This document shows positions 56,122 through 64,000 of a DNA stretch of 64,000 bases, piece after piece. The first letter of the stretch is position 1. Every line of letters starts with the position of its first letter. The stretch lies in NCBI GenBank assembly GCA_963812775.1, contig CAWEWH010000005.1, positions 186,001-250,000 of the forward strand, read 5' to 3'. This DNA comes from CAWEWH01 sp963812775. Its GTDB lineage: Bacteria > Pseudomonadota > Alphaproteobacteria > Rhizobiales > Beijerinckiaceae. Under the pieces are notes generated by a model. That model searched no databases, was not told the DNA's origin, and was given only the letters and a program-made list of their open reading frames with translations. A program made the translations under genes and the position numbers.

Positions 56122-57229
56122 TCAGGGGCGGGCCGCGCTGGCCGTGCCGCTGCCGAGGATGTCGGCCAGGCGCCGCGTGCGATTGGTGTCGACGCTGACA
56201 TAGGCGGTCATGCCGGGGCGCAGGGCTGGCGCGCCCTTGCGCTCGATGAGGCGCAGCTTGACCGGCAGGCGCTGGACCACCTTCACCCAATTGCCTGAGG
56301 CATTCTGCGGCGGCAGAATCGCGAACTCGGCGCCCGTCGCGGGGCTGATGCTCTCGACCTCGGCCTCGAAGGCGACGTTCGGGTACATGTCGAGCGTGAC
56401 AGTCGCCTTCTGGCCGACCGCCACATTGGTCAGATCGGTTTCCTTGAAGTTGGCCTCGACCCATGGTTGGCGGTCGGCCACGAGGGAGAAGATCGGCGTC
56501 TGCGCCCTGACCTGGTCGCCGAGCTGCAGGCGCAGATTGACGACGACGCCGTCGCGCGGCGCTCTGATCTCCGTATGGGCGAGATCGAGGGCGGCGCGGT
56601 CGCGCGCCGCCTGCTTCTCCCGCACGGCGGCGTAGCGGTCTGTCGGCCGGTTGGGGTTGCTGCCAAGCGTCGCTTCCACGCGCCCCACCCGCGCCTGCAG
56701 CATGGCGAGCCGGTCGCGCGCCTGCGCCACCTCGCTGTCGGCCTGCTCGAGTTCGCGTCGCCGTGCTGACGCCGCGGCCGGAGAGCTCGAGTTGGCGTTT
56801 GGCCTGGGTGTCCAGATAGGCGAGGCGGTTCTCGGCCTCCTGCGCCTCGGCCTTCGCCTCGCGCAGGCTCGCCTTGAGGGCCTCGACGGCGGCCCGGGCG
56901 GTATCGACCTCGGCGTCGGCCTTCTCGACGGCGAGCCGATACGGCTCCGGATCGAGGCGCACCAGGACATCGCCAGCCGCCACGACCGCATGGTCGCGCA
57001 CCTTGACCTCGACGACGCGGCCGAAGACTTCGCTGGCGATCTGCGCGATGTCTGCCTTGACGAATGCGTTCTCGGTCGAGACGTAGCGACCGCCTTGCAG
57101 CCAGAAGACAAGGGCCGCGAGCAGGACGAGCGCCGGGACGGCGAGCAGCAGAAGCGGCCGCTGCGCGCTTCGCCAGAACGCGCGGCGCGGCCGGAAGAGC
57201 GACGGCAGGATGCGGCTGTCCGCCTTCAC
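56122..57229 (-). pseudogene. HlyD/EmrA-type membrane fusion protein, frameshifted
   Basis: About 369 residues if read through. One N-terminal helix (LLLLAVPALVLLAALVFWLQG) is followed by the biotinyl-lipoyl strand GRYVSTENAFVKADIAQIASEVFGRVVEVKV, then a coiled coil (AVEALKASLREAKAEAQEAENRLAYLDTQAKRQLEL). At about 56766 one base is lost and the reading continues in another frame as RRRELEQADSEVAQARDRLAMLQ, ending with the barrel (APRDGVVVNLRLQLGDQVR, GMTAYVSVDTNR). It would link the DHA2 pump to an outer membrane channel. It overlaps marR by four bases. Confidence 0.88.
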
Positions 57230-57753
57230 GCGCGCGTCCCTGTCTTCAAGGCCCGCGGGATGCGAGAGCGGGAGAGGCGCGGCGCCGCCGGCTCGCTGCG
57301 CTGCTGCGGCGACGCCCCGCCGCTCGCAACCGCAACAAGGCTCGCCTTGACGCGGGACAGAAGCTTCATGAGCTGCGCCGCGTCATTGCCCGAGAGGCCG
57401 GCCAGGGCATCGTCGACGGTCACCTCGGCGATCCGCCACAACCGCTTGTGCACGCGCTCAGCCTCGGCCGTGAGATAGATGCGCTTCACGCGCCGGTCGC
57501 CGTTCTGGGCGCGGCGCTCGACCCAGCCCTTGGTCTCGAGCCGGTCGATCATGCGCCCGGCGGTCGCCTTCTCGACCTCCATCATGTCGGCTAGCTCCGA
57601 TTGCGACGCCCCCGGCCGCCGGTGGAGCCGCGTCAGGACGAGCCACTGGGCGCGGGTGATGCCCAGATCCCTGACGCGCCGATCGAACACCGTCCGCAAG
57701 AGGCGCGCGATGTCCGAGATCATGACGCCGACGTGATCGTCCGTATTGGGCAT
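57226..57753 (-). CDS. MarR family transcriptional regulator
   Basis: 175 residues. The winged helix is clear: SDIARLLRTVFDRRVRDLGITRAQWLVLTRLHRRPGASQSELADMMEVEKATAGRMIDRLETKGWVERRAQNGDRRVKRIYLTAEAE, with the DxR wing. It is divergent from the DHA2 gene and overlaps the HlyD gene, so it should repress the efflux unit and itself, and be relieved by a ligand. The C-terminal Arg/Ser-rich tail is longer than usual. Confidence 0.93.
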   Translation of the reverse strand: MPNTDDHVGVMISDIARLLRTVFDRRVRDLGITRAQWLVLTRLHRRPGASQSELADMMEVEKATAGRMIDRLETKGWVERRAQNGDRRVKRIYLTAEAERVHKRLWRIAEVTVDDALAGLSGNDAAQLMKLLSRVKASLVAVASGGASPQQRSEPAAPRLSRSRIPRALKTGTRA

Positions 57754-57766
57754 AAGCGACCATAGC

Positions 57767-57792
57767 CTAAGTCGAATTAGTAAGCTAGACTA
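57767..57792. promoter_or_regulatory. overlapping palindromes in the marR/DHA2 divergent region (candidate MarR operator)
   Basis: CTAA-N6-TTAG (57767-57780) overlaps TAGTAAGCTAGACTA (57778-57792), the latter with TAGT/ACTA ends. The whole intergenic region is only 68 bases, so a dimeric regulator here could block both genes. Confidence 0.5.
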
Positions 57793-57821
57793 CTTTCGCA
57801 TAACTCACCATTGCCTGGGAT

Positions 57822-59358
57822 ATGAGTACAGCCGCCCTAGCCCCCGACGCCGACCGGCCCGCCGACAACGGCCGCCGCTACCTCACCCTCATCGCCGTGG
57901 TGTTGGGGTCCTCGCTTTACGCCACGGCGTTGCTGACGACGTCGACGATCCTGCCGCAGATGCAAGGCGCGCTCTCGGCCACTCAGGACGAAATTGCCTG
58001 GGTCATGACCTTCAACATCCTGGCGACCGCCGTGGTGACGCCGATGACCGGGTGGTTTGTTGCCCGTTTCGGCACCAGGAACCTGATGTTGTGGTCGCTC
58101 ATCCTGTTCACGGCCGCGACCTTAATGTGCGGCATATCGCAGTCGCTTGAGACACTGGTTCTGTGGCGGATCGCGCAGGGGGCCGCAGGGGCACCGATCG
58201 TGCCGTTGTCGCAGACCATCCTGCTCAACACATTCCCGCGCCACCAGCAGACGATGGCCCTCTCCGCCTTCGGGATGGCGGTCGGCGTCTCGCCGGTATT
58301 CGGCCCCGTGCTCGGCGGCTATCTGGCCGAGAACTGGGGCTGGCGCTGGTCCTTCCACATGCTGATCCCCATCGGCATCGTCGCCATCGTGGGCCTTCGC
58401 CTGACGCTGCCGGCCGACCAGAAATTCAGCAAGGTGCGGCTCGACTGGATCGGTTTCCTGGCGCTCGCCACTGCCATGGCGGCGGTCCAGCTCGTCCTGG
58501 CGCGCGGCGTGCGTCTCGACTGGTTCGAACTCAACGGAGATCGTGATCGCCGCGCTCGTCGCGGCGCTGGCATTCTATCTTTTCCTTGCGCACTGCCTCA
58601 CCGCCAAGGCGCCCTTCCTGAACCTGGCGCTGCTGAAGGATCGCAACTACGCGCTGGGTCTCGTGTTGGTGACCATTTACGGCATGCTCAACTTCACGCC
58701 GGTCGTGCTCCTGCCGCCGCTCCTGCAGCAGCATGTGGGCTTCACCGATGCGGTGGTCGGCCAGATTGTCGGTTGCCGGGGTGTCGGCATGACTGTCGGG
58801 TTCCTGATGGCCGGGTTAATCGGCCGGCTGGACCCGCGGGTGGGCCTCTGCCTCGGATTTGCTCTCAACGCCGTCTCGGGCCTGTGGATGTTGACGTTCG
58901 ATCTCAACGTCAACTTGCAGCTCCTCGTCCTCAATAGCCTGGTGCAGGGATTTGCGGTCGGCATCGTCTGGGTTCCGCTTTCGATGATTGCCTTCGACAC
59001 GCTGCCGGCCGCGGACCGTGCCGAGGCATCTTCCGTCTTTCATCTCCTGCGCAACATCGGCTCGAGCTTCTTCATCTCCGTGTCGGTGGCCGAGATCGTG
59101 CGCGCCACAGGCGCCAACTACAGCCGCATGACGGAAATGATCTCGCCCCACAACCCGGCGCTGGCCATGCCGGAGATGATCGGAGGGTGGAATTTCGACA
59201 CCGTGCAGGGTCTCGCCAAGCTGTCCGGCGAAATTGGCCGCCAGGCGGCGATGATCGGCTATCTCAACGCCTTCATGATGTACACGGTGGCGTCGGGCCT
59301 CGCGGTCGTCTTCGTCCTCGTCATCCGCCGCGGGCGGCGGGCGGGCAGTATCGCGTGA
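57822..59358 (+). pseudogene. DHA2-family MFS drug exporter (EmrB-like), frameshifted
   Basis: About 511 residues if read through, with 14 expected helices. The first frame opens YLTLIAVVLGSSLYATALLTTSTILPQMQGALSATQDEIAWVMT and holds the motif C-type stretch LSAFGMAVGVSPVFGPVLGGYLAENWGWRWSF. At about 58530 there is one extra base (GAACTCAACGGAG): deleting it joins DWFE to STEIVIAALVAALAFYLFLA, the usual EmrB junction. The second half ends with VIRRGRRAGS. Export of drugs or toxic compounds with the HlyD protein is likely. Confidence 0.9.
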
Positions 59359-59826
59359 CGGGCGCTCGTGGGGAAAGCCGAAGGGGTGCGCGCCAGTGAT
59401 CCGACCTCGGCCTCAACGTCCATCCTGCTCGCCGGAAATTTTCCAGGCTCAAGATGGACGAAGTGCGTCAGAATGAGACGCGTCAGCGCTGCAGCTTTGC
59501 GTGGCTCGACCGATGGCGGCTTCGCGATGAAGGTCGGGGCGGCTCGCGCCGCGAACCCAACTCGCACGGTCTCCACGGACCATTCACGATTTACGGCGCT
59601 GTCACCATTGAGAATTTGCCACGACACCACTAATATAGCTTGGTGATTCGGTCGCGCGCATCGTCGCGATACGATGATCGCCGCAATTTGTCCTTAAAGC
59701 AACACAGCCGCGCCACAGCGAGGCCTCGTTTCGGCCGCCAAAACTACGACGGTTAAGGGCGGCGGCGGGCTTTGCGAATTCATTCGGTCGAGAAGCCGCG
59801 CCGTGAGTCAGTGCGGGTGGCTTCTC
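59359..59826. other. gene-free region before the Sel1-like pair
   Basis: About 470 bases. The small ORFs here lack RBS or domain features. The region may carry the promoter of the gene at 59827; no repeat or strong hairpin was seen. Confidence 0.4.
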
Positions 59827-60927
59827 ATGCGTAACACCATCGAGACTGTTCCGAAGGATGGCCAGTTCGTCATCGTCGAGGACACGAGCGGCAACGATGA
59901 CGTGGCGCGCTGGGCCTCTGAATCTGACACATGGGTCGGGCTGGACGGCGAGCCGATCGGCATCCGTCCAACCCATTGGTGGCCGATGCCGGCCGCGAGC
60001 GTCCCGCCCCCGAGCCCCCCTCCGCCGCCACCGCCTGGATTCGCGTTCCCGCAATTGAAGGCTCTCGCCAGGCGACCGGCTTCGGCCGGGCGTGGGGATG
60101 GTCAGTCGAACGTGCTGCCCCTGCGCGGCAGGCCGGCAGACGGGGCGCCGCTGCGCCGCTCCTTTCCGCTGTTCTCCGTGCTCCTGTTCGGCATCGTCGT
60201 GTCGGGAGTTGGCATGGCGAGCATCGGCCGCGACGACCCCATGCGGGATCTTCGCGATGCGCTCGTTTGGCTACGCAGCTTCGACTCCATGTCGGCGGCG
60301 GCGCAGCCTCCCCTTGTGCAACGCGCAACGGACGTTGCCGCCGCAGTCGAGCCACAGCGCCCGATCGACGCCGAGGCCCTGCCGGACGCGTCGGCGGACC
60401 GCCGCGCGGGCGACAGCAAGCCCGAGCAGCCTGCCGTCCTGGCCGCGGCGCGGCAAAGCGAGCCGCTCGAGCAAAACCGCGAGGAGGCGCGAGCTCCCTC
60501 CGGCGATGTCGTGACGACCGGCGGTGTCGTGAGCCTGGGCAGGAGCGCGGTCGACGAGGCGAGCCAGGCGCAGCTCGCACGATCGATCGTCACCGCCCGC
60601 GCGCCCGACGATCGGGCGGCGCTGCACGAGCCGGCGAAGCGTGAGCCCGAGGCTGCTGCCGAGGCGTCGGAGCTTCTCGAGCGCGCCACACAGTTGCTAC
60701 GACGGGGCGATATTGCCGCCGCGAGGCTGGTCCTCGCCTTCGCGCACGAAACCGGCAACGCCCGTGCGGGCTTCATGCTTGCAGAAACCTACGATCCGCA
60801 CATATTGTCGACCTGGAGGGTGCTGGGCACGCGCGCCGATGCCGGCAAGGCGCGTGAGCTTTACGGCAAGGCATACGCCGGAGGAATCGCGGAGGCCAAG
60901 GCCCGATCGGACGCATTGTCCGAGTGA
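59827..60927 (+). CDS. membrane protein with Sel1-like C-terminal domain (paralogue 1)
   Basis: 366 residues from the ATG at 59827 (a GTG at 59803 is possible). A short N-terminal domain ETVPKDGQFVIVEDTSGNDDVARWASE...TWVGLDGEPIGIRPTHWWPMP is similar to small stand-alone rhizobial proteins. A Pro-rich linker precedes the conserved QSNVLPLR and one TM helix (FPLFSVLLFGIVVSGVGMAS). The last 80 residues are Sel1/TPR-like: LLERATQLLRRGDIAAARLVLAFAHETGNARAGFMLAETYDPHILSTW. The next gene encodes a paralogue. Function unknown; the tail is probably periplasmic. Confidence 0.75.
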   Translation: MRNTIETVPKDGQFVIVEDTSGNDDVARWASESDTWVGLDGEPIGIRPTHWWPMPAASVPPPSPPPPPPPGFAFPQLKALARRPASAGRGDGQSNVLPLRGRPADGAPLRRSFPLFSVLLFGIVVSGVGMASIGRDDPMRDLRDALVWLRSFDSMSAAAQPPLVQRATDVAAAVEPQRPIDAEALPDASADRRAGDSKPEQPAVLAAARQSEPLEQNREEARAPSGDVVTTGGVVSLGRSAVDEASQAQLARSIVTARAPDDRAALHEPAKREPEAAAEASELLERATQLLRRGDIAAARLVLAFAHETGNARAGFMLAETYDPHILSTWRVLGTRADAGKARELYGKAYAGGIAEAKARSDALSE

Positions 60928-60977
60928 ATATCCGCGCCCGACGCCACCGCTATGAGCCGGATGGGGAGGGTTCAGCC

Positions 60978-61040
60978 ATGAAAGCTTCCGGACGCGGTCT
61001 GCGCGCTTTCTCGTCGCCCGGCTCCCGGTCGCTGAAATGA
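60978..61040 (+). CDS. 20-residue leader peptide coupled to the next gene (tentative)
   Basis: An ATG at 60978 follows GGGGAGGG with good spacing and reads MKASGRGLRAFSSPGSRSLK before TGA. The stop overlaps the ATG of the following gene (ATGA at 61037-61040). Such an arrangement can couple translation or act as an attenuating leader. The peptide has no recognisable domain, and it could instead be residual N-terminal coding of the paralogue. Confidence 0.35.
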   Translation: MKASGRGLRAFSSPGSRSLK

Positions 61041-61927
61041 GCGAGAACGCCAGGATGCCCGCCAGGAACGGCAACAGGCAATCGAACGTGCTGCCCCTAC
61101 GCCGGCAGCCCGCCCGGGCACCGCAGCGAAGCCGGCCGCGACGGCGTCGGTCGTTTCCTTTCTTTTCCGTCACGCTGGTCAGTGTCATGGCGGCAGGGGC
61201 GGTCATGGCGACCGCATTCCGCGGCGACCCAATGAGAGATGCTCGCGACATACTTTCCTGGCTGCACGGTGTCGATTCCACGTCGGTATCGGCGCAAGCG
61301 CCCGGGGCGCGAGCCACAGGCAGCGTTGCCGACGCGGCTTCGGATGCTTCGCTGAAGGCGGGCATCGAGAAGATGGCCGCTGACATGCGCGCCACCAAAG
61401 TGGAGCGACATGCCGTTCTCGAGGCGGCCCGGCAGAACAATGCGCTCGAGAAGGAGCGCGAAAGCGCACAAGCCGCCGGTCGCGACGCGGCTCCGGCGCA
61501 GGGCGCCGCCGCTCCGGCGCAGGGTGTCGTCGCCCCGGCGCAGGGCGTCGCCGCTCTGGGCAAGAGCCCGGCCGACGACCCGTCCGAAGCGCGCCTCACG
61601 CGCTCGATCAGCAACACAGGCACAGTGGGCGATCGGCCAGCGCGTTCGCTGGAGACCGCTGAAACAAAGAAACTCCTCGAGCGCGCATCGGGGCTGCTGC
61701 GGCTGGGCAACGTCGGCGGCGCGCGGATCGTGCTGGGGCTGGCGCACGAGAATGGCAGCGCCCGCGCCACCTTCATGCTCGCGGAGACCTACGATCCGCT
61801 GGTTCTGTCGACCTGGTCGACCTTCGGCACGCGCGCCAACTCCGCGAAAGCGCGCGAACTCTACACGCAGGCCTACGCCGCCGGCATCATCGAGGCCAAG
61901 GCCCGATCGGACGCTTTGTCCAAGTAA
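61037..61927 (+). CDS. membrane protein with Sel1-like C-terminal domain (paralogue 2)
   Basis: 296 residues. The same layout as the gene before it but without the N-terminal PKDG...HWW domain: NRQSNVLPLR, a TM helix (SFPFFSVTLVSVMAAGAVMAT), the RGDPMRDARDILSWLHGVDS neighbour block, then a linker with three AP-AQG repeats. The C-terminal LLERASGLLRLGNVGGARIVLGLAHENGSARATFMLAETYDPLVLSTW is close to the sister copy. Tandem duplication with loss of one domain is the likely history. Function unknown. Confidence 0.75.
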   Translation: MSENARMPARNGNRQSNVLPLRRQPARAPQRSRPRRRRSFPFFSVTLVSVMAAGAVMATAFRGDPMRDARDILSWLHGVDSTSVSAQAPGARATGSVADAASDASLKAGIEKMAADMRATKVERHAVLEAARQNNALEKERESAQAAGRDAAPAQGAAAPAQGVVAPAQGVAALGKSPADDPSEARLTRSISNTGTVGDRPARSLETAETKKLLERASGLLRLGNVGGARIVLGLAHENGSARATFMLAETYDPLVLSTWSTFGTRANSAKARELYTQAYAAGIIEAKARSDALSK

Positions 61928-62027
61928 GCGTCCTCTGCTCGCGCTGATAGCGCAGACCGCCTTATACTCGCCATGGTTGAGCGCTAGGCTGGAGCGGCCG
62001 AAGGATCGGCCGTGGGGAGGTTCAACA

Positions 62028-63087
62028 ATGCAAAATATGGCAACACGATTTGCGCGCCTCGCGGGCGCGGGGCTGATCGTCGCCGGCTTAGCCATGCAGC
62101 CGCAGGCCGGGGCGGAGCCTGCCACGAAGGCCATGCCCAAGGTGGGCGCTAAGGACAAGCGATCTTACGAACGCGTCGCCCAGGTGGCGCGGATGAATGC
62201 GTGGACCGTCGGGATTGCGGGCGGCTTGCTTGAAGGAGCCCCCATCCGCCTGGCGACCGAAATCGCGCGCGTCGTCGACGACGGCGACAATCTCCATGTC
62301 CTGCCGATCGTCACGCGCGGCGCGACCGAGAACCTGAACTCGCTGCTCTATCTGAAGGGCGTCGACGCGGCGATCATCAATTCCGACGCGCTCGAGGAGT
62401 ACAAGGCCCAGCTTCCGGAGATCCAGGACCGTATCCGCTATATCCTCAATCTCTTCCCGTCCGAGCTGCACGTCTTCGTCCGGCCCGAGATCCAAAGCCT
62501 CCAGGACCTCGCCGGCAAGAAGGTGAACTTCAACACGCAGGGGACAGCGGCCGCCTATACCGGCCCGATGCTCTTCAGCCGGCTCGGCATCGACGTGGAC
62601 AAGACCTTCATCCCCCACCAGATCGCGCTGGAGCAGATGAAGAAGGGTGAGATGACCGCCGTGGTGTTCATCACCTCGAAGCCGGTGGACGCTTTCGTGC
62701 GAAGGGAGATTCGAGCCTGGCTTCAAGTTCCTGCCGGTGAACTACGAGAAGAGGTTCGAGGATTACTACCTTCCGGCTTCGCTCGAATCGGCCGAGTACC
62801 CTGCCCTGATCAAGCCGGGTGAACGCATTTCGACGATCGCCGTGCCGACGGTTCTCATCGCCTTCAACTGGCCGACGGGAACGAACCGGTATCAGCGCGT
62901 CGCCCGCTTGACGGAATATCTCTTCAACCGCATCGACAAGCTGCAGGGCGTCGGCTTCGACCCGAAGTGGAAGGTGGTCAATCTTGCGGCGACGGTTCCG
63001 GGCGTGGCGAAGCGCTTTGCGCCGGCACAGGAGTGGCTCGATCGTCAGGCGACGGGAGCGGTAAAGGAAGTCGAGGCCTCCCGATGA
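62028..63087 (+). pseudogene. TAXI-family TRAP solute-binding protein (second copy), frameshifted
   Basis: About 352 residues if read through, starting at the ATG at 62028 (GGGGAGG upstream) with a signal region (AGAGLIVAGLAMQPQAGA). Binding-domain landmarks: WTVGIAGGLLEGAPIRLATEIARVVDDGDNLHVLPIVTRGATENLNSLLYLKGVDAAIINSDALE, FPSELHVFVRPEIQSLQDLAGKKVNFNTQGTAAAYTGPMLF. At about 62702 one extra base shifts the frame; coding continues as GRFEPGFKFLPVNYEKRFEDYYLPASLESAEYPALI. It overlaps the next gene by four bases (ATGA). No TRAP membrane subunit is in reach. Confidence 0.83.
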
Positions 63088-63743
63088 GACACCCTCTTCT
63101 CCTGGCTTTGCTGCTGGGTGGGATCGGTCCGGCCGCCGCCCAGACCGGCACCGATTCCCAGAGGCAGCCAGAGACGTGTGCGCGCCTCGACGGCGGCCAA
63201 CGCCAGGAGTGCTCCGATAGGCTGTCGCGCCTCGGATCGCAGCTGCGGGCGCTCCAGGCGGTCGGCGACGACCGCTGGGTGATCAGCGAGACAACGTCGC
63301 CGATCGACTACAGCCCGATGGTCGCCGCCTCGATCCTGTCGCAAGCGGCATCGGGCGCGGGGCAGTTGAAGCTGTCGATCTATTGCCGGCGCGGGCGCAC
63401 CGACCTCGAAGTGACCAGCAACGGTCCCAATGTGGCCACGGCGGCGGGCGACAGCCTCATCGTCACGCACTCGATCAATCGCGATTCTCCAGTCGCGCAG
63501 CGATGGGACGTGCGCGGCCCGGTCGCGGCCTTCAAGGGTGACGTGGTGCGGTTCCTGCGCTCGTTGCCCGAGGACGGGGAGCTTGGCGTGCGCGTGTCCG
63601 ACGGCAAGTCGGTCGTGCATGAGGGTCGCTTCGCGCTTGGCGGCCTGAACCATGTTCGCGACAAGTTCGCGAGCGCATGCAAATGGCCCGCCGACGGCGC
63701 AGCGCCACCCGACCCTGCTGCCAGGAAGGGCAAGGCGCCGTAA
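63084..63743 (+). CDS. exported protein of unknown function coupled to the TAXI gene
   Basis: 219 residues starting in the TAXI stop (ATGA overlap). A signal peptide (PLLLALLLGGIGPAAAQT) is followed by an early cysteine pair (TCARLDGGQRQECSDRL) and a beta-rich domain: WVISETTSPIDYSPMVAASI, LKLSIYCRRGRTDLEVTSNGPNVA, QRWDVRGPVAAFKGDVVRFLRSLPEDGELGVRV. The fold resembles small periplasmic proteins that clamp or modulate partners, but I recognise no family. Coupling suggests it works with the TAXI protein. Confidence 0.72.
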   Translation: MRHPLLLALLLGGIGPAAAQTGTDSQRQPETCARLDGGQRQECSDRLSRLGSQLRALQAVGDDRWVISETTSPIDYSPMVAASILSQAASGAGQLKLSIYCRRGRTDLEVTSNGPNVATAAGDSLIVTHSINRDSPVAQRWDVRGPVAAFKGDVVRFLRSLPEDGELGVRVSDGKSVVHEGRFALGGLNHVRDKFASACKWPADGAAPPDPAARKGKAP

Positions 63744-63802
63744 GCCGCCGCGACGCGGCGTCCGACCCGGCAGCGTTGCCGCTTGCAACGCCGCCGCGTC
63801 CA

Positions 63803-64000
63803 CTACGCGCCGGCCAACAGGCGCGCGCGGATATCGGGGATATGCTCGCGGCCCCAGTAGAGTTCGCCGTCGACCACGAGGCTCGGCACTCCGAAAACAC
63901 CGGCCTCTTCGGCCGCCGCCTGCACGGCCTCGCGTTCCGCGCGGCCAGTCCCCGTCACGTACGCGTCAAAGCCGATGAGGCTGGCGCCCGCCTCCTGCAG
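63803..64000 (-). CDS. DsbA-family / HCCA-isomerase-like protein (5' end outside window)
   Basis: The visible 65 residues are the C-terminal part of the family: AEREAVQAAAEEAGVFGVPSLVVDGELYWGREHIPDIRARLLAG. The GVFGVPSLVVDG-xx-WGR block with the cis-proline is diagnostic for DsbA-like thioredoxin-fold proteins such as 2-hydroxychromene-2-carboxylate isomerase. The N-terminal active site lies beyond the window edge, so the exact member cannot be told. It is convergent with the gene at 63084. Confidence 0.8.
   Translation of the reverse strand: MQEAGASLIGFDAYVTGTGRAEREAVQAAAEEAGVFGVPSLVVDGELYWGREHIPDIRARLLAGA

Noticed and set aside
59368..59646. 92-codon ORF after the DHA2 gene
   Set aside because: No RBS, no domain, and odd composition; treated as gene-free.

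Overview
The window looks like a chromosomal segment of a high-GC alphaproteobacterium of the order Hyphomicrobiales (Rhizobiales), probably near the Xanthobacteraceae/Nitrobacteraceae. The signs are the aerobic-type cobaltochelatase pair cobS-cobT next to a DnaJ-like gene and bolA, the order Suv3-like helicase - S4 protein - fdxA - carD, CtrA-type boxes, and GCATGATC...GATCATGC palindromes typical of that group. No phage, plasmid, IS transposase, rRNA or CRISPR array is visible. One tRNA (Arg-CCT) is present.

Layout. 1-3 kb: pterin/folate genes (a pterin dehydratase cut by the window edge, folB, folK), a 47-aa membrane peptide, a VanZ-like protein and a sterol-desaturase-family protein. 3-9 kb: membrane-anchored AraC regulator, PhoX-type phosphatase, tRNA-Arg, SNase-like protein and a frameshifted M48 lipoprotein protease. 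9-20 kb: housekeeping block with carD, fdxA, S4 protein, Suv3-like helicase, DUF3108 protein, rpmB, cobT, cobS, J-domain protein and bolA. 20-35 kb: ClpP-like protease, thiolase, DMT transporter, D,D-carboxypeptidase, CobW GTPase, a coupled GNAT/JmjC-cupin pair, acyl-CoA synthetase, DUF2147, FecR-like protein, luciferase-like oxidoreductase, a 56-aa membrane protein and a HerA-like ATPase. 35-52 kb: a catabolic-looking stretch with a dienelactone hydrolase, a 3-oxoacid CoA-transferase pair, an ABM monooxygenase, two further flavin monooxygenases of the luciferase family (one NtaA-like), a nitronate monooxygenase, tandem SDRs, an alpha/beta hydrolase, a fumarylacetoacetase-family hydrolase and an Ldh-family dehydrogenase. 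M3 peptidase, MFS and orphan ParA genes sit among them. 52-64 kb: two TAXI-type solute-binding proteins, a sulfite dehydrogenase with its cytochrome c, a MarR/HlyD/DHA2 efflux module, a pair of paralogous Sel1-like membrane proteins, and a truncated DsbA-family gene.

Three things stand out beyond the genes. First, a compound palindromic element of about 165 bp (two different CTAG-bounded palindromes, B and A, joined by a 12-nt spacer) occurs at three places, plus a half copy at folK. Second, a second repeat family (about 44 bp) sits at gene ends, and every recognisable copy points the same way. Third, an orphan parA and an unrelated 56-aa membrane-protein gene share a CtrA-type upstream architecture. 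Eight genes carry a single-base frameshift with otherwise intact coding on both sides, which points to indel errors in the assembly or to very recent lesions. All functions are read from sequence by eye; no searches were run.
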